This document shows positions 9,005 to 16,557 of a stretch of 64,000 nt of DNA, in pieces. The stretch's first letter is position 1, and each line of letters begins with the position of its first letter. Made by a program: the position numbers and the translations under genes. The notes beneath the pieces were generated by a model that worked only from the letters and a program-made list of their open reading frames with translations, was not told the DNA's origin and made no database searches. The stretch spans positions 235,961-299,960 of the forward strand of contig NZ_JAOPFU010000001.1 of assembly GCF_025515275.1 (NCBI RefSeq), read 5' to 3'. Source of the DNA: Catenovulum sp. 2E275. GTDB taxonomy: Bacteria > Pseudomonadota > Gammaproteobacteria > Enterobacterales > Alteromonadaceae.

Positions 9005-9055
9005 AACCTTTGCTTAAGATAAGTAGTTAGCTATGTATTATCTTAAGCAGAGGTT
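9005..9055 (-). terminator. Long hairpin downstream of efpL
   Basis: Arms of 18 bp (9005-9022 and 9038-9055, one mismatch) surround a 15-base loop. It lies 36 bp past the efpL stop. There is no T run, so it may be a transcript-end stabiliser or a repeat rather than a classical terminator. Confidence 0.45.
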
Positions 9056-9091
9056 AGTAGATTAGTTGTATCAATTTGAGCTTAAATAAAA

Positions 9092-9658
9092 TTAAGCGCG
9101 GCCAGCAAATTTATACTCAACCGTATTGATTTTAATTTTATCGCCAGTAGAAATATGTTCCGGCACTTGTACCACTAAGCCTGTAGTTAATGTGGCAGGT
9201 TTTGTTCTAGCGCTGGCAGAGGCACCTTTAATCGACGGCGCAGTTTCAACAATTTCTAATACAACAATCCCCGGTAATTCAATGGCAACTGGTGCTTCTT
9301 TTATAATAACCACATGAATGCCTTTGGTTTCTTCGTTAATAAACTGAACTTCTTCGGCAATCACGTTTTTATTTAAATGGTAAGGTGTGTAATCTTCGTT
9401 ATCCATAAATACATATTCGTCACCATCCACGTATGAAAACATAGCTTCGCGGCGAGTTAAATCAGCCAGATTTAACATATCCGAATCTTTAAATGTTTCA
9501 TCTAACTTAGCACCCGTTATAACATCGTATAAACGCATACGATATAAGCTGCCGCCAGCACGACCTTGCGGTACAGAGCGGACAATATCATGTACCATCA
9601 TGACACGACCATCGACTTCAATCGCATTATTCTTTTTAATTTCACTCGCTTTAGGCAT
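9092..9658 (-). CDS. efpL: Elongation factor P-like protein EfpL (YeiP)
   Basis: A 188-residue, three-domain beta-barrel translation factor. It binds between the P and E sites and relieves ribosome stalling at proline-rich and some other motifs. Sequence landmarks match YeiP rather than EF-P: the tip loop [14 protein letters not shown] has Arg instead of the modified Lys of EF-P; the central [18 protein letters not shown] and the [16 protein letters not shown] stretch are nearly as in enterobacteria. I chose the ATG at 9658 because GAGG stands 9 bases upstream; a TTG at 9673 is less likely. The candidate promoter region is duplicated at 13.9 kb. Confidence 0.92.
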   Translation of the reverse strand: MPKASEIKKNNAIEVDGRVMMVHDIVRSVPQGRAGGSLYRMRLYDVITGAKLDETFKDSDMLNLADLTRREAMFSYVDGDEYVFMDNEDYTPYHLNKNVIAEEVQFINEETKGIHVVIIKEAPVAIELPGIVVLEIVETAPSIKGASASARTKPATLTTGLVVQVPEHISTGDKIKINTVEYKFAGRA

Positions 9659-9676
9659 AGGTTTAATCCTCAAAAA

Positions 9677-9745
9677 AATTTTGCTGGAAAATAGCAGAGT
9701 TTTTGCAACTCACCAATAGGCAAATGAAGAAATATTTAAGCCAAT
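9677..9745 (-). promoter_or_regulatory. efpL promoter region, duplicated at 13875
   Basis: On the minus strand, TTGGTG and TATTTT are spaced by 17 bases with a TGC extended -10, a reasonable sigma-70 promoter. Between them lies GAGTTGCAAAAACTC, a small inverted repeat. The first 63 bp recur exactly at 13875-13937 and the last six after the MITE there. The homology stops exactly at the left end of the insertion sequence. Confidence 0.55.
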
Positions 9746-10949
9746 CACGGCAAGATCATACTTTACTTGCCCTATGTACCTAACTTGTGATCAAATCTAG
9801 CTTTTTACGGCTAGCCTCCATGTCTTTTATCGAACATTTCAGCAATCTTGAAGATAACCGCTCACATATTAATAAGAAATACGAACTACTGGATATTATT
9901 TTCCTCACAGTATCTGCCATGTTGTCGGGTGCTGAAGGATGGAAAGACATTAAGCAATTTGGTGACAGTAAACTCGATTGGTTACGTAAGTTCAGGCCTT
10001 TTGAATCCGGTATTCCAGTTGATGATACCATTGCACGTATCATTAGTGCTTTAGAGCCTGAAGCATTACTCACCTCTTTTGTGAATTGGGTAAACGAGTT
10101 CAGGGAGTATGAAGGCCAAGCAGTTATTGCCTTCGATGGCAAAACATTAAGACATTCGTTTGATGGAGATAGAAAAACAGCGATACACAGTGTATCGGCC
10201 TATGCTGTAGAACAAGGACTCGTATTGGCTCAATGCAAATCATTGAGTAAGAAAAATGAAGTATCAACTGTAATGGAGTTAATTGAACTACTTGAACTAA
10301 AAGGCCAAGTGGTGACAGCGGATGCGATGCATTGTTTGAAAAAAGTCACTAAAGCCATTGATAAAAACGGTGGTGATTACGCTTTACAAGTGAAGAATAA
10401 CCAAGGAAAACTGATAAGTGAAATTAAGGCTTCCTTCCATAAGATACGTCGAGATGAACCTCAGTTAATTCAATCCTAATACACTGAGTATCACAAACGA
10501 CGGTCATGGTCGTGTCGAGCATAGACAATGTGCAATTACCCGTTACAAACTGGTTAGAGGAGCGCAAAGGATGGTCGAAGCTAAGTTCAGTCGTAGAAGT
10601 GACGAGAACACGTTATATCAATGGAAAAGAAAGTACAGAAGCAGCGTATTACATAAGCTCATTGCCCATTGATTTACCACAAATTGCGAGAGTGATTAGA
10701 AGTCACTGGGCTATTGAGAATTCGTCACATTGGGTATTAGATGTCACATTCAAGGAAGATGATTCACGTATTAGGCGTGGAGATGCTCCAGAAAACATGG
10801 CTACCTTTCGGATATTTGCGATGAATTTAGCTCGTATAAGTCCTATCAAAGACAGCATAAAAGGAAAGCTCAAGCAGGCTGCTTGGTCTGATGAAGCAAG
10901 GGAACAACTCTTATTTGGTTGAAAAATGGGCAAGTATGATTTTGCCCTG
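9746..10949 (+). mobile_element. ISAs1-family insertion sequence (inactive)
   Basis: A 1204-bp element. Its imperfect terminal inverted repeats read CACGGCAAGATCATAC inward on the left and CAGGGCAAAATCATAC inward on the right, each followed by a TTGCCC block. The transposase inside is ISAs1-like but broken. No clear target duplication is visible, and the flanks belong to unrelated genes (the efpL upstream region on the left, the 3' end of a LOG gene on the right). This suggests a deletion or rearrangement after insertion. Confidence 0.8.
9820..10922 (+). pseudogene. ISAs1-family transposase, two frameshifts
   Basis: The N-terminal part begins MSFIEHFSNLEDNRSH and includes FDGKTLRHS and the DAMH catalytic Asp region. 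It runs in frame 1 until a stop at 10479. Similarity then continues in a second frame from about 10472 (NDGHGRVEHR) and in a third from about 10530 (LPVTNWLEERKGW through SHWAIENSSHWVLDVTFKED to ILLFG-like LLFG). Two separate frame changes within 60 bp mean the gene cannot make an active transposase unless they are sequencing errors. The DDE residues are otherwise recognisable. Confidence 0.85.
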
Positions 10950-11115
10950 TAATATATACGGATTTTACGGCCCTTTGATTGACATGATCTCAAAAATGTC
11001 GACTGAAGGATTTTTAAAACCAGAATACGCAAACATGCTAATTATCACGGATGATCCTGAAGAATTATTAACGTCAATCACCTCATATAAGGCACCAAAA
11101 CAAAAATGGACCTAA
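10950..11115 (+). pseudogene. LOG-family (TIGR00730) protein, C-terminal remnant
   Basis: Immediately after the insertion sequence, 55 codons read NIYGFYGPLIDMISKMSTEG, later ANMLIITDDPEELL and a final KW-T. This matches the C-terminus of LOG proteins (cytokinin riboside 5'-monophosphate phosphoribohydrolase/lysine-decarboxylase-like fold, normally about 180-250 residues). The catalytic N-terminal part (PGGxGTxxE) is absent, so the insertion and a deletion removed it. It is not expected to function. Confidence 0.75.
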
Positions 11116-11151
11116 TTGAGTTTAGCCTACGGTGAGTATTTTAAGCTGGCT

Positions 11152-11188
11152 TGGGTATGAGTTTAGCTTAGCTCAAAACTCATACCCA
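11152..11188. terminator. Hairpin between the LOG remnant and the TonB receptor
   Basis: Perfect 13-bp stem (11152-11164 with 11176-11188) with an 11-base loop. It may serve convergent transcripts. Confidence 0.5.
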
Positions 11189-11200
11189 GTTATTTGAAAT

Positions 11201-11236
11201 AAATGCTTAGTACTTTGATAAGCGCTAAGCATTTTT
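11201..11236. terminator. Rho-independent terminator hairpin
   Basis: AAATGCTTAG (11201-11210) pairs with CTAAGCATTT (from 11225) and is followed by a T run on the plus strand; the A-rich 5' side could also terminate the minus-strand receptor gene. Confidence 0.55.
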
Positions 11237-11242
11237 CTAATT

Positions 11243-11302
11243 TTAGATTTTAAAACCTTAGATTTCAAAACACTAGACTTTAAGATGTTAGACTTTAAAA
11301 GC
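11243..11302. repeat. Four imperfect 15-bp tandem repeats at the receptor stop codon
   Basis: Four units of 15 bp (11243, 11258, 11273, 11288) share the form YTAGAYTTYAARAYV. The last overlaps the stop codon of the TonB receptor gene (11295-11297). Confidence 0.6.
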
Positions 11303-13430
11303 TATAGCTAACACCTAGATTTAAGTTTGCACCTGCGCCTTTGACGCTATATCCGGTGCCATAACGAAAAGCTTGCGCTCGCGCAGGGAAATAATCTTCA
11401 TTAAGCAAATTTTCAATACCCGCAAACAACTGCCAGTTGTTTAATTGATAGTTTGCCGACAGATTTAACACATCATAACTGTCTATCGGTCCCTGATCGC
11501 CAGTATAAAACCCATCGGTATTTGGGTTAAAACGATTTCGGCTAAATACATGTAACCAATACAAACTTAAACTTAAATCATTATCTGCACGATATCGCAC
11601 TGCGCTGGTTAATTTTGGCGCGCTAATTTGTCGAGCGCCAAGGTATACATCATTCTTGGTATCTTTGCCCTCAGTGTAACCATAAGCGGTGCTCAGTTGC
11701 CATGCATCCGACAAGCGATATTCAGCAGATGCTTCGTAACCCCAAATTTTTTGTGGTGCACGTACCGGTTTATATATACCCGTATCCGTATCTAACTGGC
11801 TACCTGTGCCCAGTTCTGATTTACTTTGGTATAACGCAAAATTGAAATACAAAGCATCCAATTGGCTACTAAAGCCAGCTTCATAATTTTTAATCACAGA
11901 AGCTTCGCTTTGAACTAGGTTAATATCGTTAACGGTTGCGGTACGCAGCAATAAACCGAGATCTGGCACTTCAAAGCCTTCGGAATAACTGATATACGGA
12001 GAAAATGCCTCAGACCAGCGATAGCGTAAACCTAAATTATAAGTAGTAGCATCATAGTCAATATCGCCACCCGTCACAGCCATAGGTGTAGAACACACCT
12101 CGGCACTTCGGCATAATTTTAGCGTATTGTAATCGTCAACTGACACACTGATAGATTCATTTCGAACACCCGCTTTAACTGTCCAATCATCACCTAATTC
12201 CCATTTACTTTGGACAAAAAACGCATTTGATCCCATATCCATTTCAGGCACCCAGATACGCCCGTCTAAAAATGGTTGTGAAGTCACATCTTGTAAAAAG
12301 TCGGCACCGTAAATAAAGGTTGCATAGACCTCACCCAAAGCAACTTGGCTGGTCAAAACAGCACGTAAGCCATTTTTTTCCGATAAAATGGCAGATTGTC
12401 CACCATCATATCCCAAATCTGGGTTGGCTAAGGTTGCAGACCAGAAAAAGACGTTATCCACTTTCTGACGGTACGCATCCACTGTCAGCGCTGTATTTTC
12501 AAACAAGGCATCATCTTTATATTTGAGCATCAGATTATAGTTGCCTTCAGGGCCTTGCGCCGCACCTTGTTTTGTTTCTCCAACTGCTAAAGGCACTGCA
12601 TAGGTTTTTTCGCCAAGATCAATATTGCCGGCGATATCTCGGTAGTTAGCGTCCTGATCTGAGTCATAATAATTGTAGGTGAACTGTACTGAGCGATTAT
12701 CGTCCAAACTATAGGCTAATTTAACAAATGCATCTCGTTGACGGCTGTCTGAAATACCATACTGTAGTCCAAGAATATCGCCCTCTGCATCTCGCTGAAC
12801 ACCATGTTTTTCTTGAGATAATTTAATCACATAACCTAGGTTCTGATTTTGACCATCTACGGAAATCACACTACGATAACCTAAACTATCTTCAGTATTA
12901 ACTAAGCTCGTACGCACTGATTGCGAAAGCATGATATTCGCTTTGCCCGTGCCTGGTTTTTGGGTGATGTAATTAATCACACCGCCGGCCGCACCATTAC
13001 CCCAAATTGAGGTAGCGCCATTCACTACTTCAATGCGTTCAATACTCGCCGCATCTAATGTGCGAATGCCTAAACCGCCATTTCGTAAAGGTGTATCCTG
13101 AGGTACACCATCAATCATGACTAATACATTACGGCCACGTAAAGTTTGACCAAAATTACTGGTACTGCCGGTACTCGGCGCCATACCCGGCACTAAAAGT
13201 GCCAATAAATTTTGCAGTTCAGAACTCACCTGAATATTGTCATTAATAGCTTGTTCGTCAATCAAAGTAATGCTAGCAGGCACTTCTTCCAAACTTTCAA
13301 CAATACGGCTACCGGTTACTGTGATGCGCTCTGACTTTGTTTTGTCTTGAATATCATTTGCCAATGTCATGAATGGGCTTAACGCCAATAACACGGCTAA
13401 ATAGCTCTGCTTGTGCGAATTAAATTTCAT
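11295..13430 (-). CDS. TonB-dependent siderophore receptor
   Basis: About 711 residues, outer membrane. A signal peptide (to about ..FMTLAND) is followed by a TonB-box-like ERITVTGSR, a plug domain (about 45-160 with GRNVLVMIDGVPQ and WGNGAAGGVINY) and a 22-strand-type barrel ending in aromatic F. This is the layout of ferric-siderophore receptors. A Fur-box-like sequence lies about 50-75 bp upstream, so iron repression is likely. The particular siderophore cannot be told. The start is uncertain: ATG at 13430 (GGA upstream, typical signal peptide) or 13439. There are no partner transport genes next to it. Confidence 0.87.
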   Translation of the reverse strand: MKFNSHKQSYLAVLLALSPFMTLANDIQDKTKSERITVTGSRIVESLEEVPASITLIDEQAINDNIQVSSELQNLLALLVPGMAPSTGSTSNFGQTLRGRNVLVMIDGVPQDTPLRNGGLGIRTLDAASIERIEVVNGATSIWGNGAAGGVINYITQKPGTGKANIMLSQSVRTSLVNTEDSLGYRSVISVDGQNQNLGYVIKLSQEKHGVQRDAEGDILGLQYGISDSRQRDAFVKLAYSLDDNRSVQFTYNYYDSDQDANYRDIAGNIDLGEKTYAVPLAVGETKQGAAQGPEGNYNLMLKYKDDALFENTALTVDAYRQKVDNVFFWSATLANPDLGYDGGQSAILSEKNGLRAVLTSQVALGEVYATFIYGADFLQDVTSQPFLDGRIWVPEMDMGSNAFFVQSKWELGDDWTVKAGVRNESISVSVDDYNTLKLCRSAEVCSTPMAVTGGDIDYDATTYNLGLRYRWSEAFSPYISYSEGFEVPDLGLLLRTATVNDINLVQSEASVIKNYEAGFSSQLDALYFNFALYQSKSELGTGSQLDTDTGIYKPVRAPQKIWGYEASAEYRLSDAWQLSTAYGYTEGKDTKNDVYLGARQISAPKLTSAVRYRADNDLSLSLYWLHVFSRNRFNPNTDGFYTGDQGPIDSYDVLNLSANYQLNNWQLFAGIENLLNEDYFPARAQAFRYGTGYSVKGAGANLNLGVSYSF

Positions 13431-13479
13431 ATATTCCATATTAATCAATGATCTAAATTACCATATTATAACCACCAAA

Positions 13480-13507
13480 AATCATTATTAACAATCATTA
13501 TCATTTG
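13480..13507 (-). promoter_or_regulatory. Fur-box-like operator of the siderophore receptor
   Basis: On the minus strand the sequence reads AATGATAATGATTGTTAATA, with GATAAT, GATTGT and AATAATGATT units resembling the 6-1-6 Fur pattern. It sits directly upstream of a siderophore-type receptor gene. Confidence 0.6.
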
Positions 13508-13703
13508 CAATTTTAGCTATGCAAAATTGAGGTTAAATCGATGGAATTAAATAAATTAAGATTTTTAGCGTGATACGCTGACAAAAAATGTTAGCTGAAA
13601 AAGACATGTTGAAAATGCCAGATAAGGTCAAAGACTTTGTTAAACGAAACAGCATAGAGCAAAGATGAAAGATAGCTGAAATTAAATGATTTAATGCGGG
13701 GCA

Positions 13704-13735
13704 ATAAAAAACCAGCAGCACAAATGTACTGCTGG
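13704..13735 (-). terminator. Rho-independent terminator after the 13.76-kb fragment
   Basis: CCAGCAG/CTGCTGG stem (13712-13718 with 13729-13735) followed on the minus strand by TTTTTT. It is 25 bp past the stop of the short reading frame ending at 13760, which suggests that frame is a true gene end. Confidence 0.65.
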
Positions 13736-13759
13736 CTAAAGTTTACTCAATTCGTAAAA

Positions 13760-13877
13760 CTAAATACTCAGACGCGCCTTATATTCTGGAATTAGTTCAA
13801 CTTTATCAAATGAGAGTTTGGTTTTTTCACCTGGTTTGAAACTTGGTTTGTGCTGTGGTGAAAACTCTTCTAAGAAT
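13760..13877 (-). pseudogene. Unrecognised gene 3' end fused to duplicated efpL promoter DNA
   Basis: The minus strand encodes about 39 codons, including FLEEFSPQHKPSFKPGEKTK and ending PEYKARLSI, before a stop and a terminator. No ATG is present; TTG codons further upstream, in the duplicated efpL promoter DNA, could serve as starts. The composition looks like a genuine protein C-terminus. The sequence upstream of about 13875 is identical to the efpL promoter region, so the fragment may be the remains of a gene whose 5' part was replaced. I do not recognise the family. Confidence 0.35.
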
Positions 13878-13937
13878 TTTGCTGGAAAATAGCAGAGTTT
13901 TTGCAACTCACCAATAGGCAAATGAAGAAATATTTAA
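13875..13937. repeat. Second copy of the efpL upstream sequence (63 bp)
   Basis: Identical to 9677-9739. The next six bases of the efpL copy (GCCAAT) are found at 14137-14142, on the other side of the inserted MITE, so the pre-insertion duplication was 69 bp. Confidence 0.8.
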
Positions 13938-14129
13938 TCTCAACTCTGGATAAGAAGTTAGTTAAAGCATTAAATTGACTGGCTGTTAGTTTAATTTCGT
14001 TTTCTAGTGAGGGATTTTCTCTTAGAACAAGGCGAATTCGCTAGTAATAGCTGGCTATTACTAGCGAATTCAACGCAGTTATCAGGAAAAATAGCCACTA
14101 GAAAGTAATTTGTTATCCAGAGTTGAGAC
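13938..14129. mobile_element. MITE-like element, about 192 bp
   Basis: Terminal inverted repeats TCTCAACTCTGGATAA (left) and its complement (right, 14113-14128) bound a non-coding, partly palindromic body. The centre has GCGAATTCGCTAGTAATAGC-type inverted arms around 14030-14073. TATTTAA flanks both sides (13931-13937 and 14130-14136), consistent with a 7-bp target duplication, and the element splits the duplicated efpL upstream sequence. A decayed copy lies at 3451. Confidence 0.75.
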
Positions 14130-14162
14130 TATTTAAGCCAATATCAAAAGAGATGGACAAAT

Positions 14163-14747
14163 TTATTCGAGTTTTGTCAAAACATCATTAGCGAAACTTT
14201 GGTAATCTGAATATTTCCTAGGCCCCATATTCAAATGCTCTCCGCCTTCGTTCCATCCACCCACAACCCCCACAAATCCATACTCGCCAAAAGCCAAGGT
14301 ACGTTCGTAGGTATGATAAATATAAGAATCTTTCGATTTTTGAATCATCACAAAATAACAATTGGGCGGAGTTTTTGGAGTAGCAAATATAAGTAAAATC
14401 GCGTTTTCTTCAAGGTAAGGCAGTATTTTTATTTGCTCGGCATATTGAGCCGATACAATCTCGGTTGCCGCAGCAATAAACTGTTGGTTATGTCCGTTCA
14501 TCATTGCTTCAAAAAATGAGCCTTGCGTAGCATAAGTCCATTTGGGCAATAATTTATGTTCGAAATAATATATCCTTTCAGATTCAGGTATATCATCTTC
14601 TTTGGTTGTCTGCTCTTGTTTCAGGCCTGTTTGCTGGTCGCTAACCTGTGTTGAGTTTTTACTTGTGGGTAAATTGCTCTGCTCATCGAGCGTATTGCTT
14701 GCGTAAGCTGGTAAAAGTAGGGCAAGCAATACGATAAATGGTTTCAA
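14163..14747 (-). CDS. Exported protein of unknown function
   Basis: A 194-residue protein with a clear signal peptide (PFIVLLALLLPAYA, cleavage near 16). A polar, Gln/Thr/Lys-rich linker (about 18-55) leads into a compact C-terminal domain (about 60-194) containing LPYLEENAILLIFATPKTPP and GFVGVVGGWNEGG. The start is a TTG at 14747 with AAGGAC upstream. I do not recognise the family. It lies 37 bp downstream of the ydfG-like gene on the same strand and may be co-transcribed with it. Confidence 0.6.
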   Translation of the reverse strand: MKPFIVLLALLLPAYASNTLDEQSNLPTSKNSTQVSDQQTGLKQEQTTKEDDIPESERIYYFEHKLLPKWTYATQGSFFEAMMNGHNQQFIAAATEIVSAQYAEQIKILPYLEENAILLIFATPKTPPNCYFVMIQKSKDSYIYHTYERTLAFGEYGFVGVVGGWNEGGEHLNMGPRKYSDYQSFANDVLTKLE

Positions 14748-14784
14748 GTTTGTAGTCCTTATAGCAAGCTATCAAACTTTGATA

Positions 14785-15537
14785 TTAGTCTAGCTCTCGG
14801 TGTACGGCAAATCCGGCAAAGCTCTGGCGGGTGGGCATCATCTCTATTTTATTGATATTCATGTGTTTAGGTAACGCTGCACACCAGTAAATAGACTCAG
14901 CAATATCATCGGCCGTTAATGCTTGCATCCCCTGATAAAAGTCTTTGGCTTTTTTTAGGTCGCCTTTAAAACGCACTTCTGCAAATTCGGTTTCACAGAA
15001 TCCGGGTTCCACACAAGTCACGCGAATATTTTTGCCGATTAAATCGGCTCGCATTTCAAGCGAGAGCATATTCACAAACGCTTTACTTGATCCATATACA
15101 TTAGCGCCGGGATAGGGATAAGTGCCAGCCGTAGAGCCTAAATTAATAATATGGCCACTTTGCTGCTCAATAAATTTAGGCAATATCGCTTTGCTAACAT
15201 ACAAAAGCCCTTTGATATTGGTGTCTATCATGGTTTCCCAATCACTTAATTCGGCTTTGTCAAAACTCCCCAAGCCTAAAGCAAGCCCAGCATTATTAAC
15301 CAGCGTATCTATGTTTTGCCACTGAGCGCTTAAACCGGATACGGCGTCAAATACCGCTTGTTTATCACAAACATCAAAACACAGTGGCAAAAATAGCTCA
15401 CCTAATTGGGCTTTAAGTGCATTTAATTTTTCAAGGCGACGTCCTGTGCCTATCACCCGCCAACCTTCTTTTATAAACCGTTTTGCTGCGGCTTCACCAA
15501 ATCCGGCCGTTACACCGGTAATAAACACTGTTTTCAT
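14785..15537 (-). CDS. ydfG: Short-chain dehydrogenase, YdfG-like 3-hydroxy acid dehydrogenase
   Basis: A 250-residue classical SDR. The cofactor loop is TGVTAGFGEA (7-16), the NNAG motif is at 81-84, and the catalytic Ser135, Tyr148 and Lys152 (YGSSK) are all present. The GRR after the second strand favours NADP. The overall sequence fits YdfG, an NADP-dependent dehydrogenase of L-allo-threonine, serine and 3-hydroxypropionate that also reduces malonic semialdehyde. An AAGGAAT ribosome site precedes the ATG. Confidence 0.82.
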   Translation of the reverse strand: MKTVFITGVTAGFGEAAAKRFIKEGWRVIGTGRRLEKLNALKAQLGELFLPLCFDVCDKQAVFDAVSGLSAQWQNIDTLVNNAGLALGLGSFDKAELSDWETMIDTNIKGLLYVSKAILPKFIEQQSGHIINLGSTAGTYPYPGANVYGSSKAFVNMLSLEMRADLIGKNIRVTCVEPGFCETEFAEVRFKGDLKKAKDFYQGMQALTADDIAESIYWCAALPKHMNINKIEMMPTRQSFAGFAVHRELD

Positions 15538-15651
15538 TGCTATTCCTTAAATTAATTAGCACCCGTTGGCTGGTTAGTTTTACAAATATTTTCAATTAGT
15601 TAAAGCTTGGCGTAAACTTTAAAATAATCCCAATTTAATAAAGCTTTATTT

Positions 15652-16131
15652 ATGCAAACCGTCGCTATTTTTGTAGATGTTCAAAATATTTATTACACCA
15701 CAAAACAAGCTTATCAACGTGCGTTTAATTATCGTCATTTTTGGCAACACATTAGCCAACAGGCTGAGATAATAACTGCAAATGCGTATGCAATTGACAG
15801 CAGCGACGATGGGCAGCATAAATTTCAAAAGGCACTTAAACATATCGGGTTTACTGTAAAATTAAAACCTTTTATTCAGCGTTCAGATGGCTCAGCTAAA
15901 GGCGATTGGGATGTGGGAATAACTATAGATATGTTAGAAATATCGCCAACTGTAGACAAAGTAATTTTACTCTCTGGTGACGGTGATTTTGATTTGCTAC
16001 TGACAAAAATTAAACAAAAGTATCAGGTAAAAACCCAAGTGTATGGCGTACCTGCCTTAACCGCACAATCACTGATTAACGCAGCTGATGAGTTTGTGGC
16101 TATTCACTCAGGCAGTGATTTTTTACTTTAA
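15652..16131 (+). CDS. NYN-domain protein (LabA-like)
   Basis: A 159-residue single-domain PIN-like NYN protein. The conserved acidic residues are visible in FVDVQNIYY (Asp near residue 9), GDWDVGITIDML and LLSGDGDFDLLL. These form the metal site of the predicted endoribonuclease fold. The family is usually assigned to RNA processing or turnover, with no proven substrate for most members. It is monocistronic and ends at a strong bidirectional terminator. Confidence 0.8.
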   Translation: MQTVAIFVDVQNIYYTTKQAYQRAFNYRHFWQHISQQAEIITANAYAIDSSDDGQHKFQKALKHIGFTVKLKPFIQRSDGSAKGDWDVGITIDMLEISPTVDKVILLSGDGDFDLLLTKIKQKYQVKTQVYGVPALTAQSLINAADEFVAIHSGSDFLL

Positions 16132-16170
16132 ATTAAAAGCTGACAAATCCCCCTAAAAAGCGTAAAAAAT

Positions 16171-16203
16171 AAAAAAGGGCTGATAACTCAGCCCTTTTTT
16201 TAT
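16171..16203. terminator. Bidirectional Rho-independent terminator
   Basis: A stem of about 13 bp (AAAAAAGGGCTGA with its complement), TAAC loop and T run serve the convergent NYN gene and rhaM. Confidence 0.85.
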
Positions 16204-16221
16204 GATATTAAAACGACAATA

Positions 16222-16536
16222 TTAATCTAAATGAAACACCTGATTTAAATCAGTTACAACAGGACTATTATCAGGGTTAGCCTGCATTATATCGCCCATG
16301 TAAGCCCACCATTTTTGCATGACTGCCGTTGCCGGAAGCTCAGCCATAGTATGATCGGGTTTGCGTTTTAACACGGCAAATAACTGTAAAGTCTGCGGAT
16401 GCAAAAAGATTGAATAGTCTTCAATACCAGCTCGTTTTAGCTCAGTGACTAACTCAGGCCAAATTTCATCATGGCGCTTTTCGTATTCAGCTTCACAACC
16501 TTCGTTTAGCTGCATCACAAATGCAATTTTTTCCAT
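16222..16536 (-). CDS. rhaM: L-rhamnose mutarotase
   Basis: A 104-residue protein with the length and sequence of RhaM. It carries the RHDEIWPEL motif with the catalytic His near 22, and the later KWWAYM stretch. It interconverts alpha and beta anomers of L-rhamnose. It is the second gene after the GH42 enzyme (21-bp gap), so the pair probably processes rhamnogalacturonan-I pieces: galactan side chains and backbone rhamnose. No rhamnose kinase or isomerase genes are in the window. Confidence 0.9.
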   Translation of the reverse strand: MEKIAFVMQLNEGCEAEYEKRHDEIWPELVTELKRAGIEDYSIFLHPQTLQLFAVLKRKPDHTMAELPATAVMQKWWAYMGDIMQANPDNSPVVTDLNQVFHLD

Positions 16537-16557
16537 ATTAATGCTCTATCAAAATTA

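Noticed and set aside
10506..10922. Separate gene for the second part of the transposase
   Set aside because: It lacks a ribosome site and is the frame-shifted continuation of the same ISAs1 transposase.
13533..13721. 62-codon reading frame on the minus strand
   Set aside because: No ribosome site, low-complexity hydrophobic content, and it overlaps the terminator stem at 13712.
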